A stretch of 64,000 nt of DNA from Schaalia dentiphila ATCC 17982 (GCF_000154225.1 NZ_DS264586.1:836527-900526), one strand, 5' to 3'. Shown: positions 46,885 through 55,708, counted from the first letter of the stretch. Translations and numbers: made by a program. Notes: generated by a model not told the origin, from the sequence alone.

Positions 46885-48108
46885 CTACTTGGCGTGGTAG
46901 CGGGGGCTGGTGCCCAGGTGGATTGGCACGGTGATGTCTGTGTCTTTCAGAATGCTTTCGTCGATGCCACGGTAGGTGTAGGTGGGGTCTCCGGCGATGC
47001 GTCGGGGGTCGACGAGGCCGGCGAGGTACTGCTGGGACTCTTCATTTGTGGGGCCCAGGTCGCTGTAGCCCTTGTCCATGAGCGGGTTCTCGTCGGGGTA
47101 CTGGGATGGATCGGAGTTAAGCATCGGGCCGATGGCGGCGACTCCATACCCTGTGTATTTGTTCCACTGTCCCTCGTTGTTCAGCGCAGTCTTGGTGAGG
47201 AGTTGGAGGAGTTGGTTGCTGGTGGCGTTGGGCCACTTCTGCTTGGCCAGGGCCAGGAATCCGGCGACTAGGGGTGTGGCGTTGGAGGTGCCGTTGGTGC
47301 TGATGTTGGTGCCGGTTTCGAAGTCGTGAGCGACCATGGGGCCTCCCACGGCCGCAACGGTCACGCCTTTGCCCCATGAGGAGTATTCGGCGCGCTTGCC
47401 GGAGGTGTCGATGGCGCTGACGCTGACCACCCCGGACCACTTGCCATAGCTATCAATAGTATTTTCCTCGTTGTCGTTTCCGGCGCCGCTCACCACAATG
47501 ACGCCCAGGGCGTTGGCGCGGGCGATCGCCCACTTCACCGAGTCGCTTACCTGTCCATTTGTCGCGGAGATGCTGATGATTTGTGCGCCGTCGGTGATCG
47601 CCTGGTTGATCAGCCATTCGGGCTCGTCGAGGTTGTTGCCGTGGTGACCGCGGCAATCGGACTCCGCCTTATCTCCTTGCTTGATGTAGTTCGTACGATA
47701 GGACAGGAGTGCTGCATCGGGGGCGACGCCATACTCTTTGGAGACCAGGAGCGATGCCATGGCCGTGCCGTGGCTCTTGGATTGTGTGCCGGAGGTGATG
47801 GTGCACGGTGTTTTGTCGATGACGGTGGCGCCGGCCAGCTCGGGGACGCTGGTGTCGACCTCGCCGTCAAGGAGTGCGATGGTGACGCCCTTTCCGGTGT
47901 AGCCCTTGGCCCGCGCCTGATCGAGGTGGTAGTAGGCGAAGTGAGGCTGGTCGGCCGCCGTGATGGGGTCGGCGGCGTGCGCGGGAGCGGCGGGCAGGAC
48001 GATAGCCCCAGCCGCCAGGGCCAGGGTCATCGCGCATACACCCGCAAAGCGCAGCCGCCGACGGTGACCAGAAGTGTGGCTTGTGGTCACCATTGGCGGG
48101 GATCCCAT
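46885..48108 (-). CDS. Mycosin-like subtilisin-family serine protease (type VII-associated)
   Basis: 407 aa. Signal peptide (about residues 1-45, ending PAAPAHAADP). The S8 triad is visible: Asp in ALLDGEVDTSVPE, His in SKSHGTAMASLLVS, Ser in NGTSNATPLVAGFLALA, plus the oxyanion Asn in VVVSGAGNDNEEN. MycP proteases have a C-terminal membrane anchor, but none is evident here, so it may be released or wall-bound. It is the third gene of an operon with an ESAT-6-like and a Gly-rich protein. The ATG at 48106-48108 (AAGGA upstream) overlaps the previous gene by 22 bases. It probably processes secreted substrates. Confidence 0.87.
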   Translation of the reverse strand: MGSPPMVTTSHTSGHRRRLRFAGVCAMTLALAAGAIVLPAAPAHAADPITAADQPHFAYYHLDQARAKGYTGKGVTIALLDGEVDTSVPELAGATVIDKTPCTITSGTQSKSHGTAMASLLVSKEYGVAPDAALLSYRTNYIKQGDKAESDCRGHHGNNLDEPEWLINQAITDGAQIISISATNGQVSDSVKWAIARANALGVIVVSGAGNDNEENTIDSYGKWSGVVSVSAIDTSGKRAEYSSWGKGVTVAAVGGPMVAHDFETGTNISTNGTSNATPLVAGFLALAKQKWPNATSNQLLQLLTKTALNNEGQWNKYTGYGVAAIGPMLNSDPSQYPDENPLMDKGYSDLGPTNEESQQYLAGLVDPRRIAGDPTYTYRGIDESILKDTDITVPIHLGTSPRYHAK

Positions 48109-49706
48109 CCGTCGTCCTTCTGGGAGGCGGGCTTCAGGTCCTTGTCCGAGCCGTAGGTCTGTGACATCGGATTGACGTAGCCCGGGGGCAGCGCATCGTC
48201 CTCGTCGTCCTCGAACTTGAAAGCCTCGTACTTGCGCCGGCGCCCCTTCTTGTCGTCCTTGCCGCCACCGGCGCCCGCACCGGCACCGGCGCCCATGAAG
48301 CCGCCCATGCCGGGCCGCCCGGCCGCGCCCGAACCGCCAGAGGCGCTGCCGGCGCCCGTCTTTCCAGCGGCTCCAGCCGCTCCGGCGCCGTTCGTACCCG
48401 TCAGGCCGGTTGTCCCGCCCGACGCGCTCGCGCTACCGGGCAGACCGCCGGAGCCAAAACCGCCGCCGGCAGCTGAGCCCCCGCGCAGCCCGCCGAGGCC
48501 GCCCGCGCCCAGGCCACCCGCGCCGCCGCGACCCAGCCCGCTGAGTGAAGCGGCACCCAGGCCCGACGCGCCGCGTGCTCCCAGGGCAGCGGCGCCGAGG
48601 GCGCCCGCACCGAGGGCACCCGCACCGAGGGCACCCGCACCCGCCAGGCTCGGACGGCCGGAGGCGTCGAAGCGAGTGGAGGGCCCTCCGTTAATGTTCC
48701 ACAGGGGATGGTGGCGATCGTTTGGAGGCGCGGGGGTGTAGCCGCCGCGAGTGAGGCCGTTAGCGTAGCGCTCGCCACCGATGCGTGAATGCAGCAGGTC
48801 GATGTCCTTCAGGTCCTCGGGGTCGGTGATGGGGTTGCTGCGGCTCCCCAGCTCGCCGTCCTTGATGAACTTGTCGGGGATGCGCTGGGACTGGAGCCTG
48901 CGCAGCTTCTCGGCGTCCGTTTCCTGTGCGGTCGGGTCATCGAAGCCATTCGGGTAGAGTCCGGAATTGGGGCCGCGCAGGTCCGAGCGACCGTAGTCGG
49001 TGTCCCTGTTGCCTGGATACACGCCGGGATCATGCGGGGATACTCCCTTGTAGCCGTCCTCAAGCTGCTGCGCGACGGATGTGTCGGAGGGGTGCGGAAG
49101 ATCATTCGGATCCCAGTAGATTCCACTATAAGCCTTCAACTCTTCCTGCATCTCCTTGATGCGCGCCGCGTTGTTCGCGAGTCCCTGCATCGAGTCGTTG
49201 AGCCGCTGGAGGATATCCGTCGAGCTGGCCTCGCGCTGGTTGTTCGCCTGGGCCGCGATCGCGTCGTAGACGGCCGCGCCGGTCGATGCAACCGCGTTAT
49301 ATGCCATGCCAACGAGGCCGTACTGCTCCATGACCGGGATCGTCACCTCAGCCACGTCGCGCAGTTTGTCCAACCTGGCGTCAACGAGGACGGGAGAGAG
49401 CATCTCCGCCTCCTCGCGCGCGTGCTGCATGACGCGGCGCATCTCGACCTCGACCTGCGACGTGGCGAGATACGAAGCCTTCCAGAGCCTGACGCGTCGT
49501 TCCGCGTTCTCAAGCCACTTGTTGATGGCGTCGCCGGTTTGGCCCTGGAATCCCTGATACTCCCGGAAATGCTGGATGCGCTCCTCCGCCTCGCGAATGG
49601 CCTCCAGGGTGGAGCTGTGCTTGCTGTCGTAGTCGGACAGGGATTCGTTCGCCTTCGCGTCCTCCACGAAACACATGAGGCGGTGGTACATGGGGCTGTG
49701 AACCAT
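48087..49706 (-). CDS. Large secreted-type protein with helical N-terminus and Gly/Ala-rich C-terminus
   Basis: 539 aa. Residues 1-190 are mainly helical (DYDSKHSSTLEAIREAEERIQHFRE...), like EspB/PPE or LXG N-domains. Residues about 195-330 are polar with PG- and DP-rich loops. Residues about 335-470 are a Gly/Ala repeat region (GALGAGALGAGALG, then GGLGAGGLGGLRGG). The tail is acidic and basic mixed (DDKKGRRRKYEAFKFEDDEDD). No signal peptide. It lies between an ESAT-6-like gene and a mycosin gene, so export by a type VII-like system is likely. Function unknown. Confidence 0.78.
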   Translation of the reverse strand: MVHSPMYHRLMCFVEDAKANESLSDYDSKHSSTLEAIREAEERIQHFREYQGFQGQTGDAINKWLENAERRVRLWKASYLATSQVEVEMRRVMQHAREEAEMLSPVLVDARLDKLRDVAEVTIPVMEQYGLVGMAYNAVASTGAAVYDAIAAQANNQREASSTDILQRLNDSMQGLANNAARIKEMQEELKAYSGIYWDPNDLPHPSDTSVAQQLEDGYKGVSPHDPGVYPGNRDTDYGRSDLRGPNSGLYPNGFDDPTAQETDAEKLRRLQSQRIPDKFIKDGELGSRSNPITDPEDLKDIDLLHSRIGGERYANGLTRGGYTPAPPNDRHHPLWNINGGPSTRFDASGRPSLAGAGALGAGALGAGALGAAALGARGASGLGAASLSGLGRGGAGGLGAGGLGGLRGGSAAGGGFGSGGLPGSASASGGTTGLTGTNGAGAAGAAGKTGAGSASGGSGAAGRPGMGGFMGAGAGAGAGGGKDDKKGRRRKYEAFKFEDDEDDALPPGYVNPMSQTYGSDKDLKPASQKDDGWDPRQW

Positions 49707-49726
49707 TGGTATGTCGCTTCCTGGAA

Positions 49727-50200
49727 TCAGATTTCGGGCTGCTCGGAGACGGCAGAGGGCTCATCCTCGCCCTGCAAGCTGTCTGACCATGTATTCGAAG
49801 CCTCCGCCGAAGCGGGTGAACCTGCCCCGGCGCCCGCTCCCGATCCGGCGGCAGCGGCGGCGACGGCAGGGTCCTGGGCCATGGCCGCGTTCGTCTGCGA
49901 GAAATAACCTGCGTTCTGCTCTTCCATCTGTCGGAAGGCTTCCTCGGACTGGTCAACCTTCGTGCCGAAGTCGAGGAAGTGTTCTTGCTCGCCCTTGAAG
50001 CCATCGCGGAGTGTGGAGTATGAGTCCTGCAGTGCGCGGCGTGCAGCGTCGACGCCGGCCTCCTCGCCCCACACGGATTCAACCTGGGCGTCGGCCAAGG
50101 TGCCGATGCTGTCGGCGGCAGTCATGAGAGACTCCCCGCCTCTCTCCGCGTCCTGACGCGTCTGATCGTGCTTATTTGAGTCGAAGCTGACGTCGCTCAC
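49727..50200 (-). CDS. ESAT-6/WXG100-like protein with Ala/Gly-rich tail
   Basis: 157 aa from a GTG at 50198-50200 with GGAGG 5 bases upstream; the longer open frame has no site. Residues 1-100 form two helices separated by a VWGEEAG turn, as in WXG100 proteins (W-x-E in place of W-x-G). The tail is disordered and Ala/Gly/Ser-rich (AAAAAGSGAGAGAGSPASAE), with an acidic end. First gene of the operon with the Gly-rich protein and mycosin. It is the likely secretion partner of the 539-aa protein. Confidence 0.78.
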   Translation of the reverse strand: MSDVSFDSNKHDQTRQDAERGGESLMTAADSIGTLADAQVESVWGEEAGVDAARRALQDSYSTLRDGFKGEQEHFLDFGTKVDQSEEAFRQMEEQNAGYFSQTNAAMAQDPAVAAAAAGSGAGAGAGSPASAEASNTWSDSLQGEDEPSAVSEQPEI

Positions 50201-50251
50201 GAAAACCTCCAGGCGAAACAAGCGCAGGCGCGGCCCGCAGACATCAATGAG

Positions 50252-50265
50252 ATGATGCTCATCAT
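50252..50265 (-). promoter_or_regulatory. Palindrome upstream of the ESAT-6-like operon
   Basis: ATGATG-CT-CATCAT, perfect 6-bp arms, 52 bases before the GTG start. A possible operator; no clear -35/-10 pair was fixed around it. Confidence 0.35.
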
Positions 50266-50371
50266 ATGACCAACCGGCAAGGCTCGCAAAAATGCTCGGT
50301 AACTGCGAGCTGCGTTCCGGAAGAAAGTAACCCTATCAATAAGAGAAGCGTGAGGGTGCCCGCGCGAATGG

Positions 50372-50402
50372 GCGGGGGCCGCAGCGCAGCGCGCCGCGGC
50401 CC
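50372..50402 (-). terminator. Terminator of the 200-aa membrane protein gene
   Basis: GGGGGCCGC pairs with GCGGCCCCC around a 13-base loop, 30 bases after the stop codon on the minus strand. Confidence 0.7.
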
Positions 50403-50432
50403 CCGAAGCAAAAACCTCTCAGAAGGTTAAAT

Positions 50433-51035
50433 TCACTCGCCCGCCTCGAAGGTGGCCTTCTCAGCCTCGGTGTTCGGCACGAAAGAATCCGTGTCCAGGT
50501 CCGCCCAGTACTCCTCGGCCCACGGATCCTCGATCGGCTGCGAACGCTTCCACAGGATGTAGCCCGCGCCGGCGACGGCACCCACCAGGGCCGTCAGGCC
50601 GAAGGCGCGCAGCGCGCGGCACTTACGGCGCTTACGCGTGGGGGTGGTGAGGGCGACAGCCGAAGCTTCGGAAGCGCGGCGAGCGCGCTCCGACAGCGAA
50701 CCGCGAGCTGACAGCGCGGCGCCCGCCTGGTTGACGGCGAGGGAAGCGCGCGGCAGGTAGTCGTCCACGAGGTGCTCGCGAGCGTTCTCGATCGCCGGAC
50801 CGGCCTGCGCAGCGGCAGCCTGCGCACGAGCGGCGGCGTTCTCGATCGCGGGGGTCGCGTGCTCGATCGCGGAATTCAGCGCGGCCTGGGCGCGAGGCGC
50901 GGCCCAGTCAACGCCCTGGCCAGCCAGATCGGCAGCCCGCACGGCAACCTTGCCGGCGTAAATGGCAGCGGCGTCGCGAAGCTGCTGAGACGATGCGCGC
51001 AGCTTCTCTGCATCGAAAGTCGGCGAAGTAACCAT
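50433..51035 (-). CDS. Ala-rich helical membrane-anchored protein
   Basis: 200 aa. Start ATG at 51033-51035 (MVTSPTFDAEKLR) with GGAG upstream. Residues about 10-140 form long Ala-rich helices (AAARAQAAAAQAGPAIENAR), then a basic patch TPTRKRRKCRALR and one membrane segment (AFGLTALVGAVAGAGYILWK), and an acidic C-terminus (PWAEEYWADLDTDSFVP). The layout recalls small actinobacterial envelope or DNA-associated proteins, with no firm family. Divergent from the cyclophilin gene. Confidence 0.8.
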   Translation of the reverse strand: MVTSPTFDAEKLRASSQQLRDAAAIYAGKVAVRAADLAGQGVDWAAPRAQAALNSAIEHATPAIENAAARAQAAAAQAGPAIENAREHLVDDYLPRASLAVNQAGAALSARGSLSERARRASEASAVALTTPTRKRRKCRALRAFGLTALVGAVAGAGYILWKRSQPIEDPWAEEYWADLDTDSFVPNTEAEKATFEAGE

Positions 51036-51186
51036 GATGTCTCCGATTCTGTCCACAATAAACAGGGGCGCGGACGCGCCACTCACTCCTATTGTGCAAC
51101 AACGGGCTGTGATCTGCAGCCCACCGGCTCGCGTGAGGTGCGTGACGGACAGGAAACACCCAGGAAAAGATGCGACCATTACAGTC

Positions 51187-51708
51187 ATGAAAGCTATTCT
51201 TCACACCTCCGCCGGCGACATCACCGTCGAACTGTTCCCCAACCACGCCCCCAACACGGTCAACAACTTCGTGACCCTGGCCAAGGGCGAGCGCGAATGG
51301 GTCGACCCCACGACCGGCCAGAAGACCTCCCGTCCCCTCTATGACGGCACCATCTTCCACCGCGTCATCCCCGGCTTCATGATCCAGGGCGGCGACCCCC
51401 TCGGCACCGGCACCGGCGGCCCCGGCTACCAGTTCAACGACGAGATCCACCCCGAGCTGAACTTCAACGACCCCTACCTGCTCGCCATGGCCAACGCCGG
51501 CAAGCGCATGGGCAAGGGCACCAACGGCTCCCAGTTCTTCATCACCGTGGCCCCCACCCCGTGGCTGCTCGGCAACCACACCATCTTCGGTAAGGTCGCC
51601 GACGAGGAGTCCAAGCGCGTCGTCGACGCCATCGCCACCACCCCCACGGGCGCCCAGGACCGCCCCGTGACGGAGCAGGTCATCAACTCCATCGAGATCG
51701 TCGACTGA
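51187..51708 (+). CDS. ppiA: Peptidyl-prolyl cis-trans isomerase, cyclophilin type
   Basis: 173 aa from ATG at 51187 (MKAILHTSAGDITVELFP). Cyclophilin core: GTIFHRVIPGFMIQGGDP with the catalytic Arg-55-type residue, GKGTNGSQFFITVAPTPWL, and NHTIFGKVAD. It is cytoplasmic (no signal peptide) and catalyses proline isomerization in protein folding. Genes of this type stand near the replication origin in many actinobacteria, next to rhomboid and crgA as here. A 13-bp-stem terminator follows. Confidence 0.95.
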   Translation: MKAILHTSAGDITVELFPNHAPNTVNNFVTLAKGEREWVDPTTGQKTSRPLYDGTIFHRVIPGFMIQGGDPLGTGTGGPGYQFNDEIHPELNFNDPYLLAMANAGKRMGKGTNGSQFFITVAPTPWLLGNHTIFGKVADEESKRVVDAIATTPTGAQDRPVTEQVINSIEIVD

Positions 51709-51726
51709 CCCTCTCCCCTCATCATC

Positions 51727-51790
51727 GACGAGGCCGGGGCCGCCCCCGCTGCTGCGTGCAGTGACCGGGATGGTACGCCCCGGCCTCGTC
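51727..51790 (+). terminator. Terminator hairpin after the cyclophilin gene
   Basis: Perfect stem GACGAGGCCGGGG (51727-51739) / CCCCGGCCTCGTC (51778-51790). The loop is long (38 bases). Same stem as at 6900-6934. Confidence 0.7.
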
Positions 51791-51817
51791 CCTTACCCGC
51801 CTGCTGAAAGGGAAGCT

Positions 51818-52696
51818 ATGAGCATGCCGAGCTACGGCCAGCGCTCTGACCCGCACGCCGCCCCCGACTGCCCGCGCCACCCGGGTGTGCGCAGCGTCGA
51901 CTACTGCAAGCGCTGCAACCGGCCCATGTGCGTGGACTGCGCGATCCCCACCGAGGTCCGCTCGATCTGCGTGGACTGCACGTCCTCGAAGAAGCGGTGG
52001 ATGGGCTCCGCCTCGCGTGCGGCCGCGACCGGCACGCCGGTCGTCACCTACGCGATGATGGCGATCTGCGTCCTCATGTACGTCGTGACCCTGCTGGTGC
52101 CCACCACGAAGCTCAGCCTGGCGCTCGTGCCTGCGCGGCTGATGGCGCACCCGTGGACGGTCCTCACCGGCGCGTTCCTGCACGGGGGTATCATGCACAT
52201 CCTGTTCAACATGCTCTCCCTGTACTGGGTGGGGCGCGCGATCGAACCGGTCCTGGGCCGGTGGCGCTTCCTCACCCTCTACCTGGTGAGCGCGCTGGGC
52301 GGCTCGGCCTTCATTCTCGTCTGGTGCCTCATCCAGCCCTCGGAGATCTTCGTGAGCACCGTGGGCGCGTCGGGCGCAGTCTTCGGCCTGTTCGGCGCTG
52401 TGTTCGTTCTCCAGCGCCTGGGCGGCTCAGACACGACCGCAATCCTGACGCTGCTCGGCATCAACCTCGTCTACGGCTTTATGGTCAGCGGCATCTCCTG
52501 GCAGGGCCACATCGGCGGGGCGATCGCCGGCGTGTGCGCCACGTGGGTCCTGGTGCACATGGCCCGCCCACGTCCGGGCGTCACGCAGGTGCACCAGAAC
52601 CGGCGCGAAGCGGTCGTCGCACTCGGCATGATCGCCGGCATGCTCGTGCTCAACGCCCTCGCGTTCCGCGTCCTGTACGAGGTCTACGGCGCGTGA
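51818..52696 (+). CDS. Rhomboid-family intramembrane serine protease with N-terminal zinc-finger-like domain
   Basis: 292 aa from ATG at 51818 with AAAGGGAAG upstream. The first 50 residues hold four C-x2-C/H-type pairs (CPRHPGVRSVDYCKRC, CVDCA, CVDCT), a B-box-like zinc domain. Then about seven helices. The catalytic Ser is in VGASGAVFGLFG and the His in WQGHIGGAIAG. Rhomboids cleave membrane-spanning segments; the substrate is unknown. Located between cyclophilin and DUF364 genes, as is usual in the origin-proximal block of actinobacteria. Confidence 0.92.
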   Translation: MSMPSYGQRSDPHAAPDCPRHPGVRSVDYCKRCNRPMCVDCAIPTEVRSICVDCTSSKKRWMGSASRAAATGTPVVTYAMMAICVLMYVVTLLVPTTKLSLALVPARLMAHPWTVLTGAFLHGGIMHILFNMLSLYWVGRAIEPVLGRWRFLTLYLVSALGGSAFILVWCLIQPSEIFVSTVGASGAVFGLFGAVFVLQRLGGSDTTAILTLLGINLVYGFMVSGISWQGHIGGAIAGVCATWVLVHMARPRPGVTQVHQNRREAVVALGMIAGMLVLNALAFRVLYEVYGA

Positions 52697-52745
52697 CGGG
52701 TCAACGGCCGACAGGCACATGACATCTAAGGATGACCTAATATAG

Positions 52746-52776
52746 GAAGGGTCCGGCAAATAGTGCCGGACCCTTC
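52746..52776 (+). terminator. Terminator of the rhomboid gene
   Basis: AAGGGTCCGGCA pairs perfectly with TGCCGGACCCTT across a 5-base loop. The start codon of the next gene lies 24 bases further on. Confidence 0.88.
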
Positions 52777-52799
52777 CTCATGCGCCCATAGGAGAGACC

Positions 52800-53561
52800 A
52801 TGACCAGCCCCTGGGACCTGTACGACCAGCTCATCGACGAGATCCCCGCCGACATCACCGTCACCCAGATCCTCACCGACGGCAAATGGCGCCGCGTCGC
52901 CTCCAGCGAAGACGGCGTCGGCATGGCCTTCGGCATGAACGTCCAGTCGCGCCCGCGCGCCACCGAGGACCCCTCCGACCTCGTCGGCCGCCCCCTGCGT
53001 GACATCGCCGCCCTCGCCAAGTCCTGGAACTTCGAGGACGCCGGCATCGGCATGGCAGCTGTCAACTCCTATCACTCTCACCCCGTACGTGCCCTCGCCC
53101 ACGGATTCCGCCCCTGCAAGGAAAACAACTGGGCGCGCACCTTCCACCCCTACGCGCCCCTCGTCGCCGGCAAGCGCGTTGCCATCATCGGCCACTTCCC
53201 CTTCGCGTCCGCCGCCATGCCCGATGCCGCCGAGCTCAACATCCTCGAACGCAACGTCCTCGAAGGCGACTACCCCGACTCCGCTTGCGAATACCTGCTC
53301 CCCGAGATGGACTACGTCTTCATCTCCGGATCCGCATTCGTCAACAAGACGATGCCGCGCCTCCTCGCGCTCGCTTCCGACGCTCACACCGTCGTCCTCG
53401 GACCCTCGACACCCGCGTCCCCCGCGATCCTGCACGCCGGCGCCACCACCGTCATGTCCTTCGCCAGCGCGCACCCCGCGCGCCTTGAAGACGGCCTCGC
53501 CGGACGCTCCCTCCTTGGCATGTACGACGCCGGCATGAGGGTTGAGCTCAGCAGGCCGTGA
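52800..53561 (+). CDS. DUF364-family protein (with DUF4213 N-terminal domain)
   Basis: 253 aa, ATG at 52800 with AGGAGAG upstream. N-terminus SPWDLYDQLIDEIPADITVTQ and the glycine-rich VAIIGHFPFASA near residue 125, which starts a Rossmann-like half, are family hallmarks. Members are linked to metal-chelate or siderophore-type chemistry in some species, but no reaction is established. Here it is monocistronic between two terminators. Confidence 0.85.
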   Translation: MTSPWDLYDQLIDEIPADITVTQILTDGKWRRVASSEDGVGMAFGMNVQSRPRATEDPSDLVGRPLRDIAALAKSWNFEDAGIGMAAVNSYHSHPVRALAHGFRPCKENNWARTFHPYAPLVAGKRVAIIGHFPFASAAMPDAAELNILERNVLEGDYPDSACEYLLPEMDYVFISGSAFVNKTMPRLLALASDAHTVVLGPSTPASPAILHAGATTVMSFASAHPARLEDGLAGRSLLGMYDAGMRVELSRP

Positions 53562-53567
53562 CCCGAG

Positions 53568-53650
53568 GACGAGGCCGTGACCCGGAAGTCAGCCACGGCC
53601 TCATCGATAGAAATAGTGGGGCGTCCCGGCCACAGCCGGAACGCCCCACA
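53568..53650. terminator. Two terminator hairpins between convergent genes
   Basis: First, GACGAGGCCGTG (53568-53579) with CACGGCCTCATC (53594-53605). Second, GTGGGGCGT (from 53617) with ACGCCCCAC (to 53650), a stem with an inner extension CCGGC/GCCGG. They separate the DUF364 gene (plus) and crgA (minus). Confidence 0.75.
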
Positions 53651-53696
53651 CTCACACTCACTGGAGACGGCAGGCTCGCGCCCGCCGCGCCCCCCG

Positions 53697-53960
53697 TCAA
53701 CGCCAACGCAGCGTCATCAGGAAGCCGACCATCATCGTGCCCAGACCCACCGCGATGTTCCACGCGCCCAGCTTCGGAACCGGGTAGGTGCCCGACGAAA
53801 TGTAGTAGACAACAACCCACAGCAGGCCCAGAATCATCAGGGCCACAAACGTGGGCGCCCACCAGGCGGGGCTAAGCGGAATGCCGTCAGTCCAGTTCTG
53901 GATGTCGGTATCGTCCTCAACCTCGTGCCCATTCTTCTTACGCTTCTTGGATTCGGCCAC
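53697..53960 (-). CDS. crgA: Cell division protein CrgA
   Basis: 87 aa from a GTG at 53958-53960 with AGAGGAC upstream. Cytoplasmic polar N-terminus (MAESKKRKKNGHEVEDD), then the CrgA core: PLSPAWWAPTFVALMILGLLWVVVYYIS (helix 1), GTYPVPKLGAWNIAVGLG and helix 2 ending TLRWR. The SPxWxxP and GxWN patterns are diagnostic. CrgA is a septal membrane protein that recruits and steadies the divisome and peptidoglycan synthases (PbpA-type). This fits the nearby pbpA/pkn cluster. Confidence 0.95.
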   Translation of the reverse strand: MAESKKRKKNGHEVEDDTDIQNWTDGIPLSPAWWAPTFVALMILGLLWVVVYYISSGTYPVPKLGAWNIAVGLGTMMVGFLMTLRWR

Positions 53961-54083
53961 GTCGGGTCCTCTCTGCTGGCCCGCGCGGGAAGAAAACCGC
54001 CCGGCGGTGATGAATTAGTCGCAACACTAGCGTAGTCTCGGACGTGGAAAGTGCCAAAGCGCAGCGCCACATAAGGGGGAAAG

Positions 54084-54782
54084 ATGCACGCACGCAGCGT
54101 CCGCCACATCGCCGGCGTGCTCGCCGTGACCGTCGCCTCCGGCCTCCTCTTCTCCGTCTCCGCGCTCAACGAACGCAAAAACCCCGCGGGAACCTCCGAC
54201 CTGTCCACCCTCGTGCGCAACCGCCAGGAACAGGTCAAAGCTCTCGAAAACGAAGTCTCCTCACTCGATATGCAGATCCAGAGCTACACCTCCGTCGCCC
54301 CCCAATCCGGCGACGAGGACGTCTTCACCGCTCGCTCCACCCAAACCGTCACCGGCCCCGGCGTCCAAATCACCCTCAGCGACGCGCCCCCCGGAGAGAT
54401 TCCCGAAGGCGCAACCCCCAACGACCTCGTCATCCACCAGCAAGACATCGAAGACACGATGAACGCGCTGTGGAGCGGAGGCACCGAAGCCATGACCGTC
54501 CAGGGCGTGCGCATCACCTCGCGCACCGTCATCCGCTGCATCGGCAACGTCATCCTCGTGGACGGAACCAGCTTCTCCCCGCCCTATGTGATCCAAGCAA
54601 TCGGTGATCCTGCCACCCTGCGCGCGACGGTTACTGCAAACCCACGTATGGTGAATTATCAGGCCTACGTGACAAAGTACGGCCTCGGGTGGGACATGCA
54701 GACCAAAGACTCCCTGAGCTTCGCGCCCGCAACTACCCCGCTGACCGTCAACTACGCAACCGTGGAGGAATCGAATGGGTGA
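54084..54782 (+). CDS. DUF881-family membrane-anchored protein
   Basis: 232 aa, ATG 54084 behind AAGGGGGAAAG. A single N-terminal helix (HIAGVLAVTVASGLLFSVSAL), a coiled coil (VRNRQEQVKALENEVSSLDMQ), then the DUF881 domain: GPGVQITLSDAP, IHQQDIEDTMNALWSGGTEAM and VQGVRITSRTVIRCIGNVILVDG. Proteins of this family are found beside sortase and crgA genes in actinobacteria. The fold is outside the membrane; the function is unknown. It overlaps the sortase gene by 8 bases. Confidence 0.92.
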   Translation: MHARSVRHIAGVLAVTVASGLLFSVSALNERKNPAGTSDLSTLVRNRQEQVKALENEVSSLDMQIQSYTSVAPQSGDEDVFTARSTQTVTGPGVQITLSDAPPGEIPEGATPNDLVIHQQDIEDTMNALWSGGTEAMTVQGVRITSRTVIRCIGNVILVDGTSFSPPYVIQAIGDPATLRATVTANPRMVNYQAYVTKYGLGWDMQTKDSLSFAPATTPLTVNYATVEESNG

Positions 54783-55536
54783 ACACGTCGCCCCGACCAC
54801 GCCGGCTAAGAAAAAGCGCTCCAACATCTTCTGGAACATCGTCGGTGTCGTCGGTGAACTGCTCATCACCTTCGCCATCATCGTCGGCCTCTTCTCCGTC
54901 TGGCAGCTCTACTGGACGACCTACGAGGTCGCCGGACAGGTCTCCCAGACCATCGCCTCGTACGAAGAAGAGCATCAGCCCTCCAAGCGCGCCCTCGGCG
55001 AAGTGCGCACCGATGATCCGCCCGCCTTCGACCGCGAAGTCGGTGACGGCGAGGTCTACGGCCTCGTCCACGTGCCCACCTGGGACTGGATGAAGATCCC
55101 CCTCGCCGAAGGCACCACCTCCTACGTCCTCGACCAGGGATGGGCCGGCCACTACGACATGACCACCCAGCCCGGCGGAGTCGGCAACTTCTCCATCGCC
55201 GGTCACCGCCGCACCTACGGCAACAACTTCCGCTGGATCGACCGCCTCACTCAGGGCGACAAGGTCGTCGTGGAAGTCGACGACCACTACCTCGTCTACT
55301 CCATGGTCTCCTCCGAGATCATCGACGCGACCGACCCCACGCAGATGCGCGTCGTAGCCCCCGTCATCGACGACGTCTCCTGGTCCGAAACCCCCACCGA
55401 GCGTTGGATGACTATGACCACCTGCCACCCCGAATACGGCAACTGGCAGCGCTACATCGTCCACCTCAAGTTCGAATCCTGGACCCCCAAGGACACGGGC
55501 GTCCCCGCCGAACTCGTCGACGAACCCACGAACTGA
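54775..55536 (+). CDS. Class E-type sortase
   Basis: 253 aa. Polar N-terminus, one membrane helix (ELLITFAIIVGLFSVWQLYW), a linker, then the sortase fold. Catalytic His in FSIAGHRRTYGNNF near residue 145, Cys in MTTCHPEYG near residue 222, and Arg in NWQRYIVHL downstream. The spacing TLxTC-like (TMTTCHP) fits class E, which attaches LAxTG-type proteins to the wall of high-GC actinobacteria. The order DUF881-sortase-small protein-amidotransferase is typical of this group. Coupled to the DUF881 gene. Confidence 0.93.
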   Translation: MGEHVAPTTPAKKKRSNIFWNIVGVVGELLITFAIIVGLFSVWQLYWTTYEVAGQVSQTIASYEEEHQPSKRALGEVRTDDPPAFDREVGDGEVYGLVHVPTWDWMKIPLAEGTTSYVLDQGWAGHYDMTTQPGGVGNFSIAGHRRTYGNNFRWIDRLTQGDKVVVEVDDHYLVYSMVSSEIIDATDPTQMRVVAPVIDDVSWSETPTERWMTMTTCHPEYGNWQRYIVHLKFESWTPKDTGVPAELVDEPTN

Positions 55537-55546
55537 AGGACCCCAC

Positions 55547-55708
55547 ATGTATGCATGGATCTTCCGCCACCTGCCCGGCCCCACCTGGTTCAAAGTCATT
55601 GAATCCCTGGCCCTCATCGGCGCGGCCGTCGCCGCCCTGTTCACCTGGGTCTACCCCTGGGTCCAGTCCTACCTGGAACTGGGACAGTCCTCCGTCGGCG
55701 GCGCCTGA
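55547..55708 (+). CDS. 53-aa conserved-type small membrane protein behind the sortase
   Basis: 53 aa: MYAWIFRHLPGPTWFKVIES and one hydrophobic helix (LALIGAAVAALFTWVYPWV), then a polar tail. ATG at 55547 with AAGGA 5 bases upstream and 10 bases after the sortase stop, so it is in the same operon. The Trp/Pro-rich start HLPGPTWFK is characteristic of short proteins found in this position in other actinobacteria (from memory). Function unknown; possibly a sortase or envelope partner. Confidence 0.82.
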   Translation: MYAWIFRHLPGPTWFKVIESLALIGAAVAALFTWVYPWVQSYLELGQSSVGGA

